A DNA stretch of 6,418 nucleotides from an uncultured Clostridia bacterium (GCA_947626485.1 CANQSG010000110.1:1-6418), one strand, 5' to 3'. Shown: positions 1 to 5,610, counted from the stretch's first letter. The notes: generated by a model from the sequence alone, not told the origin. Numbers and translations are program-made.

Positions 1-363
1 CACCGCCGCGGGCAGCAGGCCGACGAGGTTGCGGCGGTTCAGGAAGGTCTCACCCCGGCTCGAAAAGCAGAGCGCCGTCGCCGCTTTGATGATCGCCGAG
101 CCGGGCGCGTAAACGGCAAAGCCGGTCAAAATGTCGGCGAGCGCCGCCCCCGCCGCGCCGGTAAAGACGGCGTAGGGCGTCGGCAGCAGGCAGGCGGTGA
201 GGTAGAGCACCGCGTCGCCGACGTGGACGTAGCCGTTGTGCACCGGGATGTGCAGAAAGGCGGTCAGGACGAAGGTCGCCGCCGTCAGCGCGCCGGTCAG
301 GCAGAGCCGCCGGATCGAAAGGCTGTTGCGCCCGAGGGAAACGGAGTTCGAATTGGGTTGCAT
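1..363 (-). CDS. ECF-type transporter S component, N-terminal part (cut by left edge)
   Basis: The frame runs leftward from ATG at 363 to the window edge without a stop, giving 121 residues. The product is a membrane protein. A short polar N-terminus with basic residues (Arg12, Arg18, Arg19) is followed by a hydrophobic helix at about residues 20-40, then HVGD at 47-50, a second helix at about 51-60, a small-residue-rich segment (GAAGAALADILTG, 69-81) and YAPGSAIIKA (85-94). This order (a HxGD-like motif after helix 1, a Gly/Ala-rich stretch ending in AD, then a Pro-Gly loop and IIK) is typical of small substrate-binding S components of energy-coupling factor vitamin transporters, including the clostridial TIGR04002-like group. 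Such proteins dock on a shared EcfA/EcfT module, which is not in this window. The start is supported by AAGGAGG seven bases upstream. The ligand cannot be read from the sequence. The divergent PLP-binding regulator suggests a vitamin B6-like compound or an amine, but that is inference. The C-terminal part lies outside the window. Confidence 0.72.
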   Translation of the reverse strand, partial: MQPNSNSVSLGRNSLSIRRLCLTGALTAATFVLTAFLHIPVHNGYVHVGDAVLYLTACLLPTPYAVFTGAAGAALADILTGFAVYAPGSAIIKAATALCFSSRGETFLNRRNLVGLLPAAV

Positions 364-370
364 GAAAATT

Positions 371-377
371 CCTCCTT
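371..377 (-). promoter_or_regulatory. Strong ribosome binding site of the S-component gene
   Basis: On the minus strand AAGGAGG lies seven bases before ATG 363. It is an almost perfect anti-16S match and fixes the start of the membrane protein. Confidence 0.85.
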
Positions 378-404
378 GCGTTTTTTCTGCCGATAGTGTA
401 TCAT
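376..404 (+). promoter_or_regulatory. Candidate rightward housekeeping promoter for the MocR-type gene
   Basis: TTGCGT (376-381) and TATCAT (399-404) are separated by 17 bases. The predicted start is near 411, giving a leader of about 44 nt. The -35 overlaps the ribosome binding site of the divergent gene, so the two transcription units are tightly interlocked. A TTTATAAG stretch at 442-449 looks like a -10, but using it would give a leaderless message, so it is less likely. Confidence 0.45.
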
Positions 405-423
405 AAAACTGAACCTATGAAAA
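395..423 (-). promoter_or_regulatory. Candidate leftward housekeeping promoter for the S-component gene
   Basis: On the minus strand TTTTCA (423-418) and TACACT (400-395) are separated by exactly 17 bases, a plausible SigA-type pair. Transcription would begin near 388 and give a leader of about 25 nt containing the AAGGAGG site. A second possible -10, TATGAT (405-400), overlaps but has no -35 partner at good spacing. The elements overlap the rightward promoter and one arm of an inverted repeat, so one regulator could control both genes. Confidence 0.45.
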
Positions 424-432
424 TATCCAGTT
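407..432. promoter_or_regulatory. Candidate operator: AACTG/CAGTT inverted repeat between divergent genes
   Basis: AACTG at 407-411 and CAGTT at 428-432 form a 5-bp inverted repeat with 16 bases between the arms, i.e. two half-sites about two helical turns apart. It covers the predicted rightward transcription start and the leftward -35. MocR/GntR regulators usually bind repeated half-sites in such divergent regions and often repress their own gene. The arms are short, so chance occurrence is possible and the assignment is tentative. Confidence 0.3.
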
Positions 433-454
433 CGGGAGATGTTTATAAGACCAG

Positions 455-1543
455 ATGAAAGAAAAGACCGATTCCACCAAAACCCCGCCCGCCTATCTCC
501 GGCTGTACCGCCGCCTGCGCGATGAGATCGTCGCGGGCGCTTACCCCTTCGGCGGCCGCCTGCCCTCGAAACGCACCTGCGCCGAGGAAAACGGGCTGAG
601 CTTAATTACCGTCGAGCACGCCTATGCGCTGCTGGTCGACGAGGGGTATCTCGAGGCGCGCGAGCGCAGCGGGTATTACGTCTGCTTCCGCGCGAGCGAC
701 TGGTTCGCCGCCGCAAAGGAACAGCCGCCCCGCCCGCTGCCGATGACGTCGGGCGAGCGGACGGCGACGGCCTTCCCCTTCACGGTGCTGGCGCGGACGA
801 TGCGGCGGGTCATCAGCGACTGCGGCGCGGCGCTGCTCGAAAAGCCGCCGGGCGCGGGCTGCGACGCCCTGCGCGACGCGGTGCGGCGGTATCTCGCCCG
901 GAGCCGGGGCATACAGGTGCAGACCGAACAAATCATCATCGGCTCGGGCTCGGAATCGCTCTACCGGCTGATCGTCGACCTGCTCGGGCAGGGGCGGATC
1001 TACGCCGTCGAATCCCCGTCCTATCAGAAAATTTTGCAGGTCTACCAAACGCTCGGCGTGACCTGCGAGGAGCTGCCGCTCGGGCGCGACGGCATCGAAA
1101 GCGCGGCGCTGTGGGCGAGCGAGGCGTCGGTGCTGCACCTTTCGCCCTACCGCAGCTTCCCCACCGGCGTCACGGCGTCGGCGTCGAAGCGGCACGAATA
1201 CCGCAAATGGGCGGCGGCGGAAGGGCGCTATTTGATCGAGGACGATTTCGAATCGGAATTTTCGGTCTCAAGAAAGCCGGAGGAGACCCTCTTTTCCCAC
1301 GCGCCCGACGACGTGATCTATTTAAACACCTTTTCGAAAACCGTCTCGCCCGCCCTGCGCACGGCCTACATGGTGCTGCCGCCCGCGCTGGTCGAGCCCT
1401 TTGCGCAGAAGCTGGGCTTCGCCTCCTGCACGGTGCCGACCTTCGAGCAGCTCGTGCTGGCAGAGCTGCTCGAAACGGGCGAATTCGAGCGGCACATCAA
1501 CCGCGTCCGCCGGGCGCGGCGGCGGGAGCTGCGGCAGGGCTGA
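455..1543 (+). CDS. GntR/MocR-type regulator with shortened PLP-dependent aminotransferase domain
   Basis: Predicted 362-residue cytoplasmic regulator. Residues about 13-77 form a GntR winged helix: LPSKRTCAEENG at 36-47 and TVEHAYALL at 52-60, followed by the wing ending in RSGYYV. A short linker leads to a fold-type I aminotransferase domain from about 100. Recognisable elements are GSGSESLY (163-170), SPSY (187-190), PTGVTAS (226-232), DDFESEF (263-269) and NTFSKT (291-296), in which Lys295 should form the PLP Schiff base; Arg302 follows in LRTAYMVLP. Members use PLP and an amino compound or vitamer as effector. The protein ends at RRARRRELRQG. Bacillus subtilis GabR is 479 residues, and its C-terminal subdomain carries Arg430, which contacts the ligand carboxylate; the equivalent part is absent here and no continuation is seen in another frame. 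It could be a lineage trait or a truncation. ATG 455 is the first in-frame start after the stop at 446-448. Its ribosome site is weak: GGGAG at 434-438, 16 bases away. It probably regulates the divergent S-component gene. Confidence 0.85.
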   Translation: MKEKTDSTKTPPAYLRLYRRLRDEIVAGAYPFGGRLPSKRTCAEENGLSLITVEHAYALLVDEGYLEARERSGYYVCFRASDWFAAAKEQPPRPLPMTSGERTATAFPFTVLARTMRRVISDCGAALLEKPPGAGCDALRDAVRRYLARSRGIQVQTEQIIIGSGSESLYRLIVDLLGQGRIYAVESPSYQKILQVYQTLGVTCEELPLGRDGIESAALWASEASVLHLSPYRSFPTGVTASASKRHEYRKWAAAEGRYLIEDDFESEFSVSRKPEETLFSHAPDDVIYLNTFSKTVSPALRTAYMVLPPALVEPFAQKLGFASCTVPTFEQLVLAELLETGEFERHINRVRRARRRELRQG

Positions 1544-1564
1544 CGCGACTGCGCAAATGCGTGA

Positions 1565-1593
1565 TTGTTTTTCTTTGGAGTAAATGGTATACT
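1565..1593 (+). promoter_or_regulatory. Strong extended -10 SigA-type promoter of the rhamnosidase gene
   Basis: TTGTTT (1565-1570), 17 bases, then TATACT (1588-1593) preceded by TGG, which makes an extended -10. It is one of the two best housekeeping promoters in the window. Transcription should begin near 1600, giving a leader of about 46 nt. It lies directly after the MocR-type gene, so the rhamnosidase is expected to be an independent transcription unit. Confidence 0.75.
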
Positions 1594-1617
1594 GAAAACC
1601 GATTTCCGCCGGTTTTC
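1594..1617. promoter_or_regulatory. Perfect 8-bp inverted repeat at the rhamnosidase transcription start (candidate operator)
   Basis: GAAAACCG (1594-1601) and CGGTTTTC (1610-1617) are perfect reverse complements with an 8-base spacer. The repeat begins right after the -10 hexamer and spans about -6 to +18, a classic position for a repressor site that blocks initiation or clearance. In RNA only the second part would be transcribed, so an attenuator is less likely. It might also weakly terminate the upstream MocR message, but no T-run follows the stem. The cognate regulator is not identifiable here. Confidence 0.5.
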
Positions 1618-1630
1618 CGGTATTTAAGAA

Positions 1631-1637
1631 AAGGAAG
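1631..1637 (+). promoter_or_regulatory. Ribosome binding site deciding the rhamnosidase start
   Basis: AAGGAAG ends eight bases before ATG 1646. An in-frame GTG at 1637 overlaps this site and has no ribosome site of its own, so ATG 1646 is preferred. Confidence 0.7.
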
Positions 1638-1645
1638 TGCGTAAA

Positions 1646-3922
1646 ATGCGATTTCCGTCCGATTTTATCTGTGCTTCGCCGGTCTACGGCACCCTTGAGC
1701 ACCCCGTCCCCGCCCCCTGCTTCCGCCGCGCTTTCTTCGCCGACACGGCATGTATTGCGCGGCTCACCATCGGCGCCGCCGGGTTTTACGAGCTCTTTCT
1801 CAACGGCGAACGCGTCACGAAGGGGCGGCTCGCGCCCTACATCAGCAACACCGACGACCTATTGTATTACGACCGCTACGAGCTGCCGCTGGTCGCGGGG
1901 GAAAACGTGGTCGGCGTGCTGCTCGGCAACGGCCTGCGCAACAATCCGGGCGGCTATATCTGGGATTTCGACAAGGCCGCCTTTCGCGGCGCGCCCTGCT
2001 TCGCCCTCTCGCTGACCTACCGGGACCGCGCGGGCGAGAAGCAGATATGCAGCGACCCGCAGTTTCTGACCGCCCCCTCGCCCATTCGCTTCGACGATTA
2101 CCGCTTCGGCGAGCAGTACGACGCGCGGTGCGAGACGCCGGGCTGGGCGTCGCCGGGGTTTGACGCGTCCGGTTGGGCGCCTGCGCAGCCCATCGCCGCG
2201 CCGCCGGGCGAAGCGCGGCTCTGCACCGCCGAGCCCATCGCCGTCGAGAAAGAGCTGCACCCGGTCTCGGTCACCCCGTTTGCGGACGGCTATTGCTACG
2301 ATTTCGGTCGCAACCGCGCCGGCGTCTGCCGCCTGTCGCTGCGAAATCCGACGGCGGGGCAGCGCGTCACCCTGACCCACGTCGAGGATCGGCTGCCCGA
2401 CGGCTCGCCCGACGTGGTCGGCATCTGGTTCTACCGCGAGCTGTTACAGCGCGACCTCGCCTTTGTCCACCGCGACGTCTACACCGCCGCCGGCCGCGCG
2501 CAAGAGACCTACACCCCGACCTTCGTCTACCACGGCTTTCGCTACGTTTTTGTGACGGGCGTCACCCCGCAGCAGGCGACCGCCGACCTGCTGACCTATC
2601 AGGTGCTGCACTCCGACCTGCGGGAATGCGGCGGCTTTTCCTGCTCGGACGAGACGGTCAACCGCATTCAGGAAAACGTCCGCGCCTCCGATCTAAGCAA
2701 TTTCTTCTATTTCCCGACCGACTGCCCCCACCGCGAGAAAAACGGCTGGACGGGCGACGCGCAGCTCTCCTGCGAGCACATGCTGCTCAACCTGCGCGTG
2801 GAGGCCAGCCTGCGCGAATGGCTGCGCAGCGTCGTCAAGGCGCAAAACGAGGCGGGCGCCCTGCCCGGCATCGTGCCGACGGGCGGCTGGGGCTTTGGCT
2901 GGGGCAACGGCCCGGCGTGGGACCTCGCCCTCGTCACGATCCCCTATCTGCTGCTGCGCTATCGCGGCGACCTGCGCCCCGCGGCGGAGGCCGCCGACGC
3001 GATCGACCGCTATCTGCGCTATCTCGCCGGGCGGGTCGACGAAAAGGGGCTGCTGCACATCGGCCTCGGCGACTGGACGCAACCCTACCGCGCCAGCGCC
3101 GACCACGACGCCCCGCTCGCCTTTACCGACACGGTGCTCTCGATGGATTTCGCCGACAAGGCCGCCCACCTTTTCGACCGCCTGCGTTTGTATGAGCGCG
3201 CCGCCTTTGCCCGCGCCTTTTACGCTGCCCTGCGCAAGGCGGTGCGCACCCATCTGCTCGACCCTGACGCCTGCCTTGCCGCCGGGGACTGCCAGACGAC
3301 GCAGGCGATGGCGCTGTATTACGGAATTTTCGAACCCGCTGAGCGCGACGCGGCCTTCGCCCACCTGCTGCGGCAGATCGAGCGCGCCGACGGCCAAGCC
3401 CTCACCGGCGTGCTCGGCGAGCGGGTGATCTTTCACGTTTTGACCGACTTCGGCCGCAGCGACCTTGCGCTGCACATGATCGCCCGCCCCGACGGCCCCT
3501 CCCACGGCTGCATGGTCGCCCACGGCGCGACCTCGGTCTGGGAAAGCTTTGAAGCACCGGGCAGCCCGCGGAGCGAGCGCGGCGTCGCCTCCCAGAATCA
3601 CCATTTCCGGGGCGACGTCAGCGGCTGGTTTTTGCAGGCGCTCGGCGGCATTCGCCTGAACCCCGACTGCACCGACGTAAATTATTTAGAACTGCGCCCC
3701 GCCTTCCCGGCGGCGCTGACGTCGGTTTCCGCCTTCCACGACGCGCCCGCCGGCAGAATTTCGGTCGACTGGACGCGGCGGGGCGGACAAATCGAGCTGC
3801 GCGTTTCTTCGCCCGCCGCCATGACGGGCGTGATTCAACCGGAAGCCGGGTGGCGCTTCGCCGACGGCGGCGCGACCCGTCCCCTGCAAACCGGCCGTTT
3901 CCTGCTCGTCCCCTGCGAATAA
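1646..3922 (+). CDS. Alpha-L-rhamnosidase, glycoside hydrolase family 78
   Basis: Predicted inverting glycosidase of 758 residues that releases terminal L-rhamnose from plant glycosides or rhamnose-containing polysaccharides. It lacks a signal peptide, so it should act in the cytoplasm on imported oligosaccharides or glycosides. Domain order follows GH78: an N-terminal carbohydrate-binding-like beta-sandwich (FYELFLNGERV about 47-57, YDRYELPLVAGEN about 75-87, LLGNGLRNN about 92-100); a linker sandwich (YDFGRNRAGV about 218-227, YHGFRYVFV about 295-303); an (alpha/alpha)6 barrel from about 330; and a C-terminal beta domain from about 670. TDCPHREKNGWTGD (358-371) contains Asp359, Glu364 and Asp371, matching Asp567, Glu572 (general acid) and Asp579 of Bacillus RhaB. 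VWESFE holds Glu633, corresponding to the general base Glu841. NHHFRGDVSGWF (about 651-662) is also typical. All key residues are present, so activity is likely. It is shorter than many 900-residue homologues because it lacks an extra N-terminal module. No transporter or rhamnose catabolic gene is adjacent. Confidence 0.93.
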   Translation: MRFPSDFICASPVYGTLEHPVPAPCFRRAFFADTACIARLTIGAAGFYELFLNGERVTKGRLAPYISNTDDLLYYDRYELPLVAGENVVGVLLGNGLRNNPGGYIWDFDKAAFRGAPCFALSLTYRDRAGEKQICSDPQFLTAPSPIRFDDYRFGEQYDARCETPGWASPGFDASGWAPAQPIAAPPGEARLCTAEPIAVEKELHPVSVTPFADGYCYDFGRNRAGVCRLSLRNPTAGQRVTLTHVEDRLPDGSPDVVGIWFYRELLQRDLAFVHRDVYTAAGRAQETYTPTFVYHGFRYVFVTGVTPQQATADLLTYQVLHSDLRECGGFSCSDETVNRIQENVRASDLSNFFYFPTDCPHREKNGWTGDAQLSCEHMLLNLRVEASLREWLRSVVKAQNEAGALPGIVPTGGWGFGWGNGPAWDLALVTIPYLLLRYRGDLRPAAEAADAIDRYLRYLAGRVDEKGLLHIGLGDWTQPYRASADHDAPLAFTDTVLSMDFADKAAHLFDRLRLYERAAFARAFYAALRKAVRTHLLDPDACLAAGDCQTTQAMALYYGIFEPAERDAAFAHLLRQIERADGQALTGVLGERVIFHVLTDFGRSDLALHMIARPDGPSHGCMVAHGATSVWESFEAPGSPRSERGVASQNHHFRGDVSGWFLQALGGIRLNPDCTDVNYLELRPAFPAALTSVSAFHDAPAGRISVDWTRRGGQIELRVSSPAAMTGVIQPEAGWRFADGGATRPLQTGRFLLVPCE

Positions 3923-3935
3923 CGCCCGGACTGGC

Positions 3936-3964
3936 ACGAAACAAGCCGTGCGGCGCATAGAATA
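3936..3964 (+). promoter_or_regulatory. Candidate mother-cell (SigK/SigE-type) sporulation promoter of sigK
   Basis: CATAGAATA at 3956-3964 fits the SigK -10 pattern CATAnnnTA and is one base from the SigE pattern CATACAAT. An AC at 3936-3937, 18 bases upstream, fits the minimal SigK -35. No ATA-type SigE -35 is evident. Initiation near 3970-3972 would give a leader of about 20 nt with the GGAGGGG site. In Bacillus, sigK is first transcribed by SigE and then by SigK itself, so the site agrees with autoregulation. A weak GCACG/CGTGC repeat (3934-3938, 3947-3951) overlaps the -35. Confidence 0.55.
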
Positions 3965-3979
3965 GACCATCAATCCGTT

Positions 3980-3986
3980 GGAGGGG
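3980..3986 (+). promoter_or_regulatory. Ribosome binding site of sigK
   Basis: GGAGGGG ends five bases before ATG 3992. It supports this start, and therefore the presence of the hydrophobic N-terminal extension in the translated protein. Confidence 0.8.
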
Positions 3987-3991
3987 TCGCT

Positions 3992-4675
3992 ATGCTGCCG
4001 TTGTTGTCCGAGCTTCTGGCTCATCTCGTCTATTTCGCGCTGCACGTCACCACGGGCGGGTCGTTTCCGCCGCCTTTGAGCGCCAAGGCCGAGCGCGCCC
4101 TGCTCGAGCGCATGGCATCCGGCGACGAGGCGGCGAAAAACGAGCTGATCGAGCACAATCTCCGGCTGGTCGCCCACATCGTCAAGAAGTATTACAGCGG
4201 CCCCGTCGAGCAGGAGGATCTCGTCTCGATCGGCACCGTCGGGTTAATTAAGGCCGTTTCGACCTTCGACCCCGCCAAGGGCATCCGGCTGGCGACCTAT
4301 GCGGCGCGCTGCATCGAAAACGAGATTTTGATGTGCTTCCGCGCCCACAAGAAATCGGCGCAGGACGTCCTCATCGGCGACCCCATCGACGCCGACGGCG
4401 AGGGCAACACCCTGACCCTCATCGACGTTCTCGCCGACGACGGGAATTTAGTCGACGACGTCGACCGCAAATTGCAGGTCGAGCGGCTGCGGCGGCTGAT
4501 CTCCACCGGCCTCGACGAGCGCGAGCGGACGATCCTGATTTTGCGCTACGGCCTCGGCGGCGCACAGGAGCTGACCCAGCGCGAGGTCGCCCGGCGGCTC
4601 GGCATCTCCCGCTCCTACGTCTCCCGCATCGAAAAAGGCGCGCTCGAGACGCTGCGGCGGCTGCTCGAAGCCTGA
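3992..4675 (+). CDS. sigK: RNA polymerase sporulation sigma factor SigK (pro-SigK)
   Basis: Sigma-70 family protein of 227 residues that directs late mother-cell transcription during endospore formation. Residues 1-20 are strongly hydrophobic (LLSELLAHLVYFAL), resembling the pro-sequence that holds Bacillus pro-SigK at the forespore membrane until SpoIVFB cleaves it. SFPPPLS (24-30) matches the conserved segment after it. Region 2 contains EHNLRLVAHIVKKYY (54-68), EDLVSIGTVGLIKA (75-88) and TYAARCIENEILMCFR (102-117). GDPIDADGEGNT (129-140) is the SigK/SigE-type linker. Region 4 has an HTH at about 194-218 (LTQREVARRLGISRSYVSRIEKG), which reads the -35. SigE is the main alternative, but the N-terminus and linker fit SigK better. 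The frame is continuous: no skin-type prophage interrupts it as in B. subtilis or Clostridioides difficile. It follows the rhamnosidase by 69 bp on the same strand with no convincing terminator between, so some read-through is possible, but a sporulation-type promoter precedes it. Confidence 0.93.
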   Translation: MLPLLSELLAHLVYFALHVTTGGSFPPPLSAKAERALLERMASGDEAAKNELIEHNLRLVAHIVKKYYSGPVEQEDLVSIGTVGLIKAVSTFDPAKGIRLATYAARCIENEILMCFRAHKKSAQDVLIGDPIDADGEGNTLTLIDVLADDGNLVDDVDRKLQVERLRRLISTGLDERERTILILRYGLGGAQELTQREVARRLGISRSYVSRIEKGALETLRRLLEA

Positions 4676-4685
4676 AACCGCGACA

Positions 4686-4747
4686 AAAACCGCCCGGCAG
4701 GCGGGGCAAGCGTCCCATCTGTCAGGCGGTTTTCTGTTGTTTTTTTG
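4686..4747. terminator. Long bipartite intrinsic terminator between convergent sigK and mrp
   Basis: AAAACCGCC (4686-4694) pairs with GGCGGTTTT (4725-4733). Inside this, GGCAG (4696-4700) pairs with CTGTC (4719-4723, one G-U), and GGGGC (4703-4707) pairs with GTCCC (4712-4716, one G-U) around an AAGC loop. The near-continuous stem is followed rightward by TTTT, then a further T-rich stretch with seven T at 4740-4746. Read leftward, the stem is followed by five T, so it can also end the convergent mrp message. It starts 10 bases after the sigK stop and ends just before the mrp stop. Confidence 0.85.
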
Positions 4748-4751
4748 ATAA

Positions 4752-5594
4752 TCAGGCGAAGTTCGCGTCGACCTGCGCGGCGACCGCGGCGAGCTCGGCG
4801 ACCTCGGCGCGTTCGATCTCCCCGGCGTCGCACAGCGCGGTCAGCGCGGGGTCGAGCGGCAGGCGGGCGAGCAGCGGCACGCCCAGCTCATCGGCCGCCT
4901 GCGCGGTCTTGCCCTCGCCGAAGAGCGGGACGACGTGCCCGCAGTCGGGGCAGCGGAAGGCGCTCATGTTCTCGACGAGCCCGAGCACCGGGATCTGCAT
5001 CATTTCCGCCATACGGCAGGCCTTTTTCACGATGAGCGAGACGAGCTCCTGCGGCGAGGTCACGACGACGATGCCGTCGAGCGGGATCGACTGAAAGACC
5101 GTCAGCGGCACGTCGCCGGTGCCGGGCGGCATGTCGATCACGAGGTAGTCGAGGTCGCCCCAGATGACGTCGCTCCAGAACTGCTTGACGGCGCCGGAGA
5201 TGACCGGCCCGCGCCAGACGACGGGGGCGTCGCTCTCGGCGAGCAGCAGGTTGATCGACATCACCCGGATGCCGGACGCCGTGATCTCGGGCAAAATGGC
5301 GTTTTCCGCCGATTTCGCGCGGGAATTTAGGCCGAACAGCTTCGGGATGCTCGGCCCCGTGATGTCGGCGTCGAGCAGGCCGACCTCGTAGCCCTTGCGG
5401 CGCAGCTCGACCGCCAGCATCGCGCTGACGAGCGACTTGCCGACGCCGCCCTTGCCGCTGACGACGCCGATCACCTTTTTGATACAATTCAATTCATTCG
5501 TCGGCTCCAAAAACGATTCCGGCTGCTGCTTGGCGCTCGCGCAGCCCGCGCAATCGCCGTTGCAGCCCTGTTTGTCACAAGCGCGTTCTGCCAT
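4752..5594 (-). CDS. mrp: Mrp/ApbC/NBP35-type P-loop ATPase, iron-sulfur cluster carrier
   Basis: Cytoplasmic 280-residue ATPase of the Mrp/NBP35 family, which binds a 4Fe-4S cluster, probably between two subunits, and passes it to apo-proteins. GKGGVGKS at 47-54 is the deviant Walker A motif with the signature lysine. LLDADITGPSIP (73-84) and DMPPGTGD (154-161) are diagnostic for the family. CPDC (215-218) in the segment after VENMSAF is the conserved cluster-binding CxxC. The N-terminus has a second cysteine group, Cys6, Cys11, Cys15 and Cys18, common in clostridial members and in NBP35-like proteins, suggesting an additional N-terminal cluster. The start MAERACDK at 5594 has GGAAGGAAG seven bases upstream. 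The frame is open to 5711, but upstream starts there lack a ribosome site and would precede or overlap the promoter. The gene is transcribed towards sigK and has its own promoter. It lies downstream of the S1-domain gene on the same strand. Confidence 0.93.
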   Translation of the reverse strand: MAERACDKQGCNGDCAGCASAKQQPESFLEPTNELNCIKKVIGVVSGKGGVGKSLVSAMLAVELRRKGYEVGLLDADITGPSIPKLFGLNSRAKSAENAILPEITASGIRVMSINLLLAESDAPVVWRGPVISGAVKQFWSDVIWGDLDYLVIDMPPGTGDVPLTVFQSIPLDGIVVVTSPQELVSLIVKKACRMAEMMQIPVLGLVENMSAFRCPDCGHVVPLFGEGKTAQAADELGVPLLARLPLDPALTALCDAGEIERAEVAELAAVAAQVDANFA

Positions 5595-5601
5595 CGGATT
5601 G

Positions 5602-5610
5602 CTTCCTTCC
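5602..5610 (-). promoter_or_regulatory. Ribosome binding site deciding the mrp start
   Basis: On the minus strand GGAAGGAAG ends seven bases before ATG 5594. The upstream in-frame ATG at 5636 has no such site, so the shorter 280-residue product is chosen. Confidence 0.75.

Noticed and set aside
602..1195. Long minus-strand open frame opposite the MocR-type gene
   Set aside because: It is Arg/Ala-rich with no recognisable domain and lies fully inside a gene with clear family motifs. GC-rich coding DNA routinely gives such shadows.
1594..1617. Intrinsic terminator for the MocR-type gene
   Set aside because: The stem is symmetrical but no T-run follows, and it overlaps the start point of a strong promoter, so an operator is more likely.
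1637..1645. GTG start at 1637 for the rhamnosidase
   Set aside because: The GTG overlaps the AAGGAAG ribosome site that serves ATG 1646 and has no site of its own.
2173..3195. 340-codon plus-strand frame within the rhamnosidase
   Set aside because: Extremely Arg/Pro-rich sequence typical of a shifted frame in GC-rich coding DNA, fully overlapped by the real gene.
2693..3604. 303-codon minus-strand open frame opposite the rhamnosidase
   Set aside because: It overlaps the catalytic region of a well-supported GH78 gene, has low-complexity Gly/Ala/Val/Arg composition and has no convincing ribosome site.
4333..5094. 253-codon plus-strand frame spanning sigK, the terminator and part of mrp
   Set aside because: It is out of frame with sigK, antisense to mrp, runs through the terminator hairpin and is Arg/Ser-rich without a domain.
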